DNA of 64,000 nt from Verrucomicrobiaceae bacterium. GTDB taxonomy: Bacteria > Verrucomicrobiota > Verrucomicrobiia > Verrucomicrobiales > Verrucomicrobiaceae. The position numbers were made by a program, and so were the translations under genes. The stretch covers positions 1,426,001 to 1,490,000 of the forward strand of contig JADJPM010000004.1 in NCBI GenBank assembly GCA_016713245.1, given 5' to 3'. The notes below the pieces were generated by a model, which did no database searches, was not told the DNA's origin, and was given only the letters and a program-made list of their open reading frames with translations. Below, one piece after another: positions 49,869 to 56,733 of this stretch. The stretch's first letter is position 1. The number at the start of each line of letters is the position of its first letter.

Positions 49869-50100
49869 ATTTCATGTCCTCCTCAAGCATCTCGTGCGTG
49901 TAGCGGGAAATTTCACGTTCCGCCAAAGCAGCTTGGAACTCGAAAAACCCCAGGCTGCTCATCTCACAGCCCTGCCCAAAGGTGATGACATCTTTTTCAA
50001 AAAGCCGACATGCCAGCTCCACGAGCAGCTTCTTAGTGCCGCCTTGCGGCACATAGGGCTGATCTTCGGTCACATCAGGCAGCTCGATTTCAAATTTCAT
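49852..50100 (-). CDS. UPF0175-type antitoxin
   Basis: 82 residues from the ATG at 50100; an upstream start at 50181 adds 27 residues that run into the channel gene. GFFEFQAALAEREISRY and HEMLEEDMKYV are the recognisable UPF0175 (COG2886) helix-turn-helix parts. Such proteins bind and neutralise DUF3368 PIN toxins. It is followed directly by the toxin gene. Confidence 0.82.
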   Translation of the reverse strand: MKFEIELPDVTEDQPYVPQGGTKKLLVELACRLFEKDVITFGQGCEMSSLGFFEFQAALAEREISRYTHEMLEEDMKYVRGQ

Positions 50101-50152
50101 GTCTTCAAGATGCCCAAAAGCCTTGTTCCTGCCAACAACTGATTTTTCCACC

Positions 50153-51661
50153 ATGCGCTCCCTCATCCTCCTCGCACTCACCGCCTCGGCGTTCGCTCAG
50201 GTCGGCCCGAATTACGAACGTCCGGCGACAGCTTCGCCTCCGAAGTTCAAAGGCGTTACCTGGCGTGCGGCCACGCCTTCGGCGCATCTGCCGAAAGGCT
50301 CTTGGTGGACCGTGTTTCGCGATTCGAAGCTCAATTCGCTCGTCTCCGCCGCCACGGCGAACAATCAGCAGCTCAAGGCCGCTATCGCACGCTTCGATCA
50401 GGCTCGTGCGGCGGCTCGCATGGCTCGTGGGGACTTCTTCCCATCGCTGAGCCTGCCGCTGACGGCGGAGACGCAGCAGACCTCGGAGAACATGCCATCG
50501 CCGTTTCCGCTCAATGGCCTGCGCTATGATGGCCCGGCTTACAATGCGCCGCTCGACTTCAGTTGGGAGCTTGACCTGTGGGGGAAGATTCGCCGCCAAA
50601 ATGAAGGTGCCCGCGCCGATGCCGCGATGGCGGCGGATGCCGTTCACAACATCCTGCTCGGCATCCAGGCCGAGGTGGCAATGAATTACTTCAAGCTGCG
50701 CACGCTCGACAACGAGATGCGCATTGTGCGCGAAGCCGTCGGCTGGCGAAATGAGGCGCTGAAAATCGCCAGCGCTCGCGTGCAGGCCGGAGCGGGAAGC
50801 GAATTGGAACAGGCACAGGCTGAAACGGAAGTGGCGACGGCGGAGGCGGAGATTTCGGCGCTTCAAGCTCAGCGTGACCAGCTCGAAAACGTGCTGGCTA
50901 TCCTCATCGGCACGAATGCGTCGAGTTTTCATGTTTCCGCCGCCACGGGCACGATCTCATCACCACCCGGCATTCCCACCGGCATGCCGAGTGACCTTCT
51001 CGAACGCCGCCCAGACATCTCGCAGGCTGAACGTGCTCTCGAAGCCGCCACGGCCCGCATCGGCGTGGCCAAGGCGCAGTTTTTCCCGAGCATCAAGCTG
51101 ATGGGCCGTGGAGGCTTTCAGAGTGGTGACATCGACATCCTTTTTGAACCCACCTCCCTCATGTGGAGCCTCGGGCCGAGCATCAGCGTGCCGCTCTTTT
51201 CCGGGAATAAGAACCGCTGGAACCTCACCAAGTCCAAAGCCATCCACGATGAGGCTCTCGCCAGCTACCGTCAGGCCTTTCTCGGTGCTTTGGCCGATGT
51301 GGAATCGAGCCTGTCCTCCATCCGCAATCTCGGTATCCAGGCCGATGCCCAAGGGCGTGCCCGCGCCAGCGCCGAAAAGGCCGCTCAACTGGCCAAAACC
51401 CGCTACGAGGCCGGAACGAGCCCTTACCTTGATGTGATTGATGCGAATCGCACCACGTTGACCACGCAGCGAGCCACAGCTCAGATCGCCGGACAGCGCC
51501 TGATCGCCACCGTAGGCCTCATCAAGGCCATCGGCGGAGGCTGGGACCAAAAAGAGCCTGCGCCCATTCCGGCGACGACCCCCGATCCGGCTGCTCGCAA
51601 CCTCGATCAGAACAAGCCGGGCTTTTTCTCAAAGGTGAAGGGCTGGTTCTCGAAGGATTGA
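50153..51661 (+). CDS. Outer-membrane efflux channel, NodT/TolC family
   Basis: 502 residues from the ATG at 50153, which gives the signal MRSLILLALTASAFAQ; the frame starts earlier at 50099 but overlaps the antitoxin gene. VGPNYERP after the signal is the NodT start, but the Cys of the usual lipobox is missing, so the protein appears not to be acylated. The two repeated OEP domains have LDFSWELDLWGKIRRQNEGA and LLERRPDISQAERALEAATA. It ends with a Gly/Pro-rich tail. It forms the exit duct for the RND pump. Confidence 0.94.
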   Translation: MRSLILLALTASAFAQVGPNYERPATASPPKFKGVTWRAATPSAHLPKGSWWTVFRDSKLNSLVSAATANNQQLKAAIARFDQARAAARMARGDFFPSLSLPLTAETQQTSENMPSPFPLNGLRYDGPAYNAPLDFSWELDLWGKIRRQNEGARADAAMAADAVHNILLGIQAEVAMNYFKLRTLDNEMRIVREAVGWRNEALKIASARVQAGAGSELEQAQAETEVATAEAEISALQAQRDQLENVLAILIGTNASSFHVSAATGTISSPPGIPTGMPSDLLERRPDISQAERALEAATARIGVAKAQFFPSIKLMGRGGFQSGDIDILFEPTSLMWSLGPSISVPLFSGNKNRWNLTKSKAIHDEALASYRQAFLGALADVESSLSSIRNLGIQADAQGRARASAEKAAQLAKTRYEAGTSPYLDVIDANRTTLTTQRATAQIAGQRLIATVGLIKAIGGGWDQKEPAPIPATTPDPAARNLDQNKPGFFSKVKGWFSKD

Positions 51662-51728
51662 TTCGAAAGTCAAAAACCTTGCATTCGCATGGCGAGCAGC
51701 TAAAACGGCAGTCATCGCATTTTGATGT

Positions 51729-51813
51729 GCCGGCGTGGTGAAATTGGTAGACGCGCTAGACTCAAAATCTTGTTCCTTCGGGAGTGTCGGTTCGAGTCCG
51801 ACCGCCGGTACCA
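51729..51813 (+). tRNA. tRNA-Leu (anticodon CAA)
   Basis: The acceptor arm GCCGGCG pairs with CGCCGGT (G-U at the first pair), then A and an encoded CCA. The D-arm is TGGTGAAATTGGTAGACGCG, the anticodon loop is CTCAAAA with anticodon CAA, a class II long variable arm follows (about TTGTTCCTTCGGGAGT), and the T-arm has GGTTCGAGTCC. It reads UUG codons. It lies between the channel gene and a convergent AAA+ gene. Confidence 0.95.
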
Positions 51814-51832
51814 CTTATCAAATGCGATTCGC

Positions 51833-53263
51833 TCAACGCTCCTTCTTGGAGCTGGAAGGCGCTGCCATGAATTTGCGAACTTCATTGAAGAAGCCGTCTG
51901 GAGCGGGATGCTCGTTCGCATGGGTTTGAGCACCTTCAAACCAGCCTTCGGTGCTCGGTGTGTGCTTGTGAGCGACGGTAAGGAGAAGATCGAGGCTGAT
52001 CGGCACGGGCTTGCCACTATGGATGGCGGCGGAGAGTGCGAGCTCGGCGGCGCGGTCAAAGACCCACTTCAGATCGGCACCGGTGAAGCCTTCGGTGGCT
52101 TCGACGAGTGACGCGGTATTGAAGTCGGCCATGGGTTTGTCCTTGGCGAGCAGATCTATGATCTGCGCACGGGCTGGGGCATCAGGCGGCGGGACGAAGA
52201 TGGCCTGATCAAAGCGGCCGGGACGGCGGAAGGCCGGGTCGAGTGCCCAAGGCTGGTTCGTGGCACCGATGACGAGCACGCGTTGATTTTCACTGCGAAT
52301 GCCATCCATCTCATGGAGGAACTGGTTTACGAGACTGCGCATCTGGCTTTCGCGGATCTGGCGGCGATCCTGCGCAAGGCTGTCGAGATCGTCGAAGATC
52401 ATGACGCAGGGGGCATTGGCCCGGGCGATCTCGAAGAATTGGTGGAGGTTGCGCTCGGGGTTGCCGTAGTAGGGATCAAAGACCTCGTGCAGGCCGACAA
52501 CGAGGTAGTTGCAGGCCACTTCGCCAGCGACGGCGCGGAGGATGAGCGTTTTGCCGCAACCGGGAGGTCCATAGACGAGGATTCCGCCGCCGGTTTTGCG
52601 GCCGTAGGCCTTGTAGAGATCAGGAAACTGGAGCGGGTAGGTGATCTTGAGGCGGATCTCTTCCTTCAGCTCTTCCATGCCGCCCACGTCGTCAAAGTTC
52701 AGCGTGCTGCGGTTTGGATCATCCGGGCTGAAGAAGGTCTCAGGCCGCCAGTCACTCTGAGCATCGATGAAGGCTTCGTCAGCAAAGTCTTCCGTGTCGG
52801 AACCGGAGTTATTGTCGGGGGTGGTTGAATCTGGAGCAGGAGCTGGCGATGCTTTGCGAGCGTCACGCACGGTGCGGCCCAGTTCGCGTTCGAGCGTGGG
52901 ATCGCTCACGGTGCCATCGATCTGAGCAGCATGGTCAAAGTGCTCGACGGCCTTCTTTTTGTCTCCTTCGGCTAGGTAAACACGGGAAAGGAGCAGATGT
53001 GCCTGGGGATTGTCAGGCTCCATGAACAGAACTCGCTCGGACCGGACGGCTGCTCCCGAGGTGTCCCCCTCCAAAAAAAGCACCTTGGCGAGGGCGAGGT
53101 GGGCATCCGTGTGATCGGGGTCGAGTTCGAGCACTCGACCAAAGGCAGCCCTGGCCTCATCGAGCTTCATCTGCTCCAAGCAGGCGCGGCCGTGCAGGAG
53201 CAGGAGCGAAAGGTTGTTCGGCGACTGTTGCAGAGCGTCACTGAGGGCGGAGGAATCTGGCAT
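51833..53263 (-). CDS. TPR-AAA+ ATPase (Cdc48/FtsH-like module)
   Basis: 476 residues from the ATG at 53263. Residues about 10-115 form TPR-like repeats (AAFGRVLELDPDHTDAHLAL, SERVLFMEPDNPQAHLLLS). An acidic linker follows. The AAA+ domain has Walker A GPPGCGKT, Walker B VMIFDDLDSL (Asp where most have Glu), sensor 1 IGATNQP and arginine finger RRPGRFDQ. It is a single-ring AAA protein with an N-terminal protein-binding module, probably remodelling a specific client. No protease domain. Confidence 0.88.
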   Translation of the reverse strand: MPDSSALSDALQQSPNNLSLLLLHGRACLEQMKLDEARAAFGRVLELDPDHTDAHLALAKVLFLEGDTSGAAVRSERVLFMEPDNPQAHLLLSRVYLAEGDKKKAVEHFDHAAQIDGTVSDPTLERELGRTVRDARKASPAPAPDSTTPDNNSGSDTEDFADEAFIDAQSDWRPETFFSPDDPNRSTLNFDDVGGMEELKEEIRLKITYPLQFPDLYKAYGRKTGGGILVYGPPGCGKTLILRAVAGEVACNYLVVGLHEVFDPYYGNPERNLHQFFEIARANAPCVMIFDDLDSLAQDRRQIRESQMRSLVNQFLHEMDGIRSENQRVLVIGATNQPWALDPAFRRPGRFDQAIFVPPPDAPARAQIIDLLAKDKPMADFNTASLVEATEGFTGADLKWVFDRAAELALSAAIHSGKPVPISLDLLLTVAHKHTPSTEGWFEGAQTHANEHPAPDGFFNEVRKFMAAPSSSKKER

Positions 53264-53904
53264 GAGGGTAGGATGACTTAGAACCCCGAACGTTGAACAT
53301 TCAACCGCGAACATTTTCGTGAGCAGGTTTTGGAGTTGATCGTTAGTCGCAGCGGGTCATTCGCCTTGCGGAGGCTTGTTGAGCGTGAGATGTCTGACGC
53401 AGCCGGCGCTTCGATCGAATCACTTCGTCTCTGTGGGCGAGGTTTTGCGGGTTCCATTCAGGTCGAGAGAGCATTGGCTGTTAGATGGCTTGGACGCGAT
53501 TGGAGGCAAAAACTTGATGAATACAGAGATGGCTTTGGCTAAGGGCCCGAAAGGGCAAGGCAAGCCTCATTCGGAGGGCTTAGACTTCGCCACGACTGCC
53601 CCCGATTAGAAATGATGGACTCCTTCACCGGGTGCGTGGCGACCCGGAGAATCGCGAGAAGGGGGCGATGAGGTTAAAGGAGGCCCGTTCGCTTCTCGCG
53701 CTCATTTAGGGGGCGATTCGGAAGGTTAGCGTCGTGTGCGAGGTCCGGTGGTTGCGTCACTGGGTCATGTCTTGCGAGACTTTAGCTCGGAGGACGTCTG
53801 CAGCAGCCCGATAGCGGAGTCGTCCGGCGTGTTTGGCGTTTCCGATGCCCGGTTTGCGGAGTCTGCACGCTTGTCAGGAGACGGTGAGTTGGGCAAAATG
53901 AGGC
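53264..53904. other. Non-coding, repeat-like stretch
   Basis: Small frames here have no start context or conserved motif. It opens with a GTTGAACATTCAAC palindrome (near 53291) and has further hairpins such as GGGCCCGAAAGGGC. CGTTCGCTTCTCGCGC and CCGGTGGTTGC around 53690-53760 also occur at about 56546 and 56613, suggesting a degraded copy of the element there. Confidence 0.5.
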
Positions 53905-54249
53905 ATGAGCACGCCCGCTGCGCCTCCCACGATCCCCGCGCCGCCGCCGCAGGTCATTCCGGCGGATACCGTCTATGCCGCGCTGGGCGATCCCACCCGC
54001 CGTCGCCTTCTTCAGATCCTCGCGGATGGCCAGGGGCGCACGGCAACGATTCTGGCCGGGAACGTCGGCAAGCGGCTCGACGCCACGCTGAAGCACCTCG
54101 TCGCCCTGCGCGGCGCGGGCCTAGTTGTCACCGCCGAGAACCCGCAGGACGGCCGCCGCCTCCTCTACCACCTCGCCCCCGCCATCCCCGCGACGAAGAC
54201 GGAACGCGGCTGGGAGATGGACTTCGGGTATTGTTTGGTGCGGGGGTGA
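53905..54249 (+). CDS. ArsR-type winged-helix regulator
   Basis: 114 residues. Pro/Ala-rich N-terminus, then the ArsR core: VYAALGDPTRRRLLQILADGQ, GKRLDATLKHLVALRGAGLVV and a wing ending DGRRLLYHLAP. There is no cysteine pair of the classical metal site. Function as a metal or other ligand sensor is uncertain; it may be a stand-alone DNA-binding repressor. It has no obvious operon partner. Confidence 0.8.
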   Translation: MSTPAAPPTIPAPPPQVIPADTVYAALGDPTRRRLLQILADGQGRTATILAGNVGKRLDATLKHLVALRGAGLVVTAENPQDGRRLLYHLAPAIPATKTERGWEMDFGYCLVRG

Positions 54250-54411
54250 AAAACCGAATTGGTCCATTTGCAACGTATCGGGACTGCGCGGCCTGGATGA
54301 TGAGCGTCGTAGCTCTCTCCCAGAATCATGTGATGAGGTGATGACGCTTTTGAGAACCTCATGAACTCTAAATCGCCTTGAACATTTGACACGAAAGTCG
54401 AGCTATTCCTC

Positions 54412-55074
54412 ATGATGAAGCAGACAACATTCATGTCGTTGGCGCTGTTTAGTTTTGTAGCTGGCGCATTCGCTGTCGAAGACGAGGGGGGATTTCACTC
54501 AATTAAAGAGTGGCAGGCCTTGGGCACCTATCCTGATCAGTATCAACAGAACCTTGAAGAAGTTTTTGATCATGTGGCTATCACAAAGATTCTCCCTGCC
54601 GCGAAGCGTGTGAGAATGGTGCGATTTACCCCTGACACCGACTATTGGGATTTCGAGAGCAAAATACCAGTCGTGCAGATGAGTTTGGGCTTTCGCTCTA
54701 TTGAACTCACGAAGACCCAGTTTTCACCGCTTTTGAAGCATCTTGGAGACTTCGACAATTACGGGGACTCAACCATCTGCAGTTTTGAGCCAGGAATTGC
54801 CATCTTCATCGGAGATGACGAACCCGAATTTATCGTGATTTGCTGTTTCAAGTGCCATGACATTCACATCGTCCGGCGCCCAACTAAAACTCATCCGATG
54901 CCTCATGTTTCTAGGTTGGGGATGTCTCCAGAACTCGAAGAAAATTTCTTTCATCTGGCCCAAACGACCTTTCCAAAGGACGAAGATTTGAAGAACTTTA
55001 AGCTCGAAAAACTCTACCGATCCAAGACGCCTCTGAAGTCGTCATCCCCGAGCCGGAGGCTCAAAAGAGAATAA
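54412..55074 (+). CDS. Secreted hypothetical protein with repeat-derived C-terminus
   Basis: 220 residues. Signal peptide (about 1-22, AGAFAVED), then a charged and aromatic domain with CCFKCHDIHIV (a C-x2-C-H pattern, possibly coincidental) and no recognised family. The last dozen residues (SSSPSRRLKRE) are encoded by a CGAGCCggaGGCTC palindrome of the sort found in the repeats at 56.5 kb, so the C-terminus may have been extended or changed by a repeat insertion. Confidence 0.6.
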   Translation: MMKQTTFMSLALFSFVAGAFAVEDEGGFHSIKEWQALGTYPDQYQQNLEEVFDHVAITKILPAAKRVRMVRFTPDTDYWDFESKIPVVQMSLGFRSIELTKTQFSPLLKHLGDFDNYGDSTICSFEPGIAIFIGDDEPEFIVICCFKCHDIHIVRRPTKTHPMPHVSRLGMSPELEENFFHLAQTTFPKDEDLKNFKLEKLYRSKTPLKSSSPSRRLKRE

Positions 55075-55128
55075 AGTGACCGTCGCGTTGCTCTTGAGGG
55101 GTAGTTTCATAATGAAGCCACCAATATA

Positions 55129-55226
55129 GCGCCAAAGGCGCGTCCCATCCCAGCCTGGGCCAACGGCCCAGGAACGCGTAGCCAACCACGAACAACCCAG
55201 TCGAGGGCTGAAAGCCCGAGCCATGC
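55129..55226 (+). repeat. Three-hairpin element, copy 1 (forward)
   Basis: Three palindromes in order: GCGCCAAAGGCGC (55129), CCTGGGCCAACGGCCCAGG (55154-55172) and GGGCTGAAAGCCC (55205-55217), the last followed by GAGCCATGC. The same order recurs in three more copies nearby. Confidence 0.8.
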
Positions 55227-55275
55227 ACGCCCCACGTCTCTTCCCCACGCCCGGATCGCCAACCCGACGCGGTGC

Positions 55276-55368
55276 GAGCATGGGACGGGCTTTCAGCCCT
55301 TCCCCTGTACTCGGCGGCTTTCCCCCTGGGCCGATGGCCCAGGCTGGTATCGGTCGCGCCTTTGGCGC
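55276..55368 (-). repeat. Three-hairpin element, copy 2 (inverse)
   Basis: Reverse order and sense: GAGCATGGGACGGGC start, GGGCTTTCAGCCC (55287-55299), CCTGGGCCGATGGCCCAGG (55325-55343), GCGCCTTTGGCGC (55356-55368). Confidence 0.8.
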
Positions 55369-55421
55369 TGGGGAGAGATGACCCCATAGCGTCAGAAGGC
55401 GATGGTGTCTCGGTGTCTGGA

Positions 55422-55510
55422 GCGCAAAAGGCGCGTTCCATCCCAGCCTGGACCAACGGCCCAGGAACCTGGCAATACCCAACGCCGAGGGCTGAAAGCC
55501 CGACTCATGC
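55422..55510 (+). repeat. Three-hairpin element, copy 3 (forward), left border of transposase gene
   Basis: GCGCAAAAGGCGC (55422-55434), CCTGGACCAACGGCCCAGG (55447-55465) and GGGCTGAAAGCCC (55489-55501), then GACTCATGC. It ends 10 bases before the transposase stop codon. Confidence 0.8.
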
Positions 55511-55520
55511 TCAACGCGTC

Positions 55521-55973
55521 TCAATCCCACACATAGGCCTCGTCATAGGTCACCTCGTATTTGTTCAAGAACGCCCGATACTCCTCCTGAAACGTGCGGG
55601 TGCGGTGATGTTCCTCTTGGTTGTCGATGTAGGTCGTGACGGCCATCAGGTCCGCCGGAGCGACGGAGAAGCAGCCGTAGCCGCGCTGCCAAGCAAAGTC
55701 GCTCAAGGCGGCGGATTGAGTCTTCAACCATTTGGAGGACGAGGTCTTCAAGGTTTCGACCAGGTCGGCAATGGTCAGGGTGCGAGAGAGACGGATGGCG
55801 AGATGCACATGATCGGCCACGCCGCCGACGCGGTAGGCTTCACAACCCGCGTTTCGCGCCACCTCGGCCAGGTAGGCGTGCAGATGCGGACGTAGCGGGG
55901 CATCGAAGCGTGGGAGACGGTCCTTGGTGCTGAACACGAGATGGACGATGACGAGGCTCAGGGACTGCGGCAT
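55521..55973 (-). CDS. IS200-like / REP-associated tyrosine transposase (RAYT)
   Basis: 150 residues, the normal size. SLVIVHLVFSTKDRLPRF is the family start. The HUH metal motif is HVH (55-57) in VADHVHLAIRLSR. The catalytic tyrosine is likely Y115 in TYIDNQEEHHR. KTSSSKWLKTQ is the family middle block. These enzymes nick single strands at palindromic ends and are thought to spread REP hairpins. The gene is intact and bracketed by opposite copies of the three-hairpin repeat (55422-55510 and 55981-56072), as expected for a RAYT with its cognate repeats. Confidence 0.92.
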   Translation of the reverse strand: MPQSLSLVIVHLVFSTKDRLPRFDAPLRPHLHAYLAEVARNAGCEAYRVGGVADHVHLAIRLSRTLTIADLVETLKTSSSKWLKTQSAALSDFAWQRGYGCFSVAPADLMAVTTYIDNQEEHHRTRTFQEEYRAFLNKYEVTYDEAYVWD

Positions 55974-55980
55974 GGCGGCC

Positions 55981-56072
55981 GGAGCATGGGGCGGGCTTTC
56001 AGCCCTTCATCTGGTTTTTTCGCCCACACCTGGGCCGTTGGCCCAGGCTGGGATGGGGCGCGCCTTTGGCGC
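55981..56072 (-). repeat. Three-hairpin element, copy 4 (inverse), right border of transposase gene
   Basis: GGGCTTTCAGCCC (55993-56005), CCTGGGCCGTTGGCCCAGG (56029-56047) and GCGCCTTTGGCGC (56060-56072). It begins 7 bases upstream of the transposase start and is inverted relative to copy 3. Confidence 0.8.
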
Positions 56073-56131
56073 TGGGGAGCAGGCGTTTTCACCTGCCTTG
56101 CTAGATGCCATGTGGACGGTATTCTTAAAGC

Positions 56132-56482
56132 ATGACAAACATGAGCCTCAATCGAGTCGCAAAGGTCCTCCTTCGTGGCATTGGCGTGCTGTTTGCGTTG
56201 GCCCTGCTCTTCTGGTTTGCGCCATTTCTCGGGCAAACGGCTCTTCGGGCATTCACTTCAGAGTCCATCGTTCAAGATTGGAAAACCGAGTTTGAAAGGC
56301 TGGACGGCATCTTTCCACGCGTGGCTGCCAACGAAACACGCAGGCTCGAGCTTATTCGAAAGCTACGACAGCGCGGCATCAGAATTGATGAAGGAGTGGA
56401 TGAATCAATCGATCATAAAGACACTCCTTATACCTTATTCATCCGGGGATGTCGGGATTGGGAAAGGTTGCTTGGTTGGTGA
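56132..56482 (+). CDS. Small hypothetical membrane-anchored protein
   Basis: 116 residues. One hydrophobic helix (about 9-36, VLFALALLFWFAPFLGQTAL) then a charged helical tail (DWKTEFERLDGIF, RRLELIRKLRQRGI). No family recognised. It lies between two repeat clusters and may be truncated at its C-terminus, since the repeat-rich tract starts within 10 bases of the stop. Confidence 0.5.
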   Translation: MTNMSLNRVAKVLLRGIGVLFALALLFWFAPFLGQTALRAFTSESIVQDWKTEFERLDGIFPRVAANETRRLELIRKLRQRGIRIDEGVDESIDHKDTPYTLFIRGCRDWERLLGW

Positions 56483-56489
56483 TGCGGTG

Positions 56490-56661
56490 ATGCCGAAGCC
56501 AATTTCCGAGCCGGAGGCCGCGAAAGCGAGGGCGAATGGAGATGCGTTCGCTTCTCGCGCCCCTCCAGGGCGCGACGCAGGAAGGCGGTGGGATATGCGC
56601 GTTAGTCCGGTGGTTGCACCACCGGCTAATTTCGTTCGAGCCTCCGGCTCGGAGGTGGCGT
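56490..56661. repeat. GC-rich multi-hairpin element
   Basis: Hairpins include GCGCCCCTCCAGGGCGC, CCGGTGGTTGCACCACCGG and CGAGCCTCCGGCTCG. A partial relative appears around 53690-53760, and the CGAGCCggaGGCTC form ends the 54412 gene. Confidence 0.6.
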
Positions 56662-56668
56662 GAGCAGC

Positions 56669-56723
56669 GTAGCGGAAGACGTGGGTCTTCCGCCGTTCTC
56701 GGAACGCTGACGCGTTCCGCTAC
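56669..56723. repeat. Double-hairpin repeat bounded by GTAGC...GCTAC
   Basis: GTAGC at 56669 and GCTAC at 56719-56723 enclose GCGGAAGAC/GTCTTCCGC and GGAACGC/GCGTTCC hairpins. The outline matches the element at 6120-6182. It lies 10 bases past the glycyl-tRNA synthetase stop. Confidence 0.6.
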
Positions 56724-56733
56724 AAGGCCGTGA

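Noticed and set aside
53736..54341. 201-codon frame overlapping the ArsR gene
   Set aside because: It crosses repeat DNA and the ArsR gene in another frame; no motif.
55129..55510. Possible CRISPR array from repeated words
   Set aside because: The repeats are palindromic, alternate in orientation and have no uniform spacers; they are REP-like elements.
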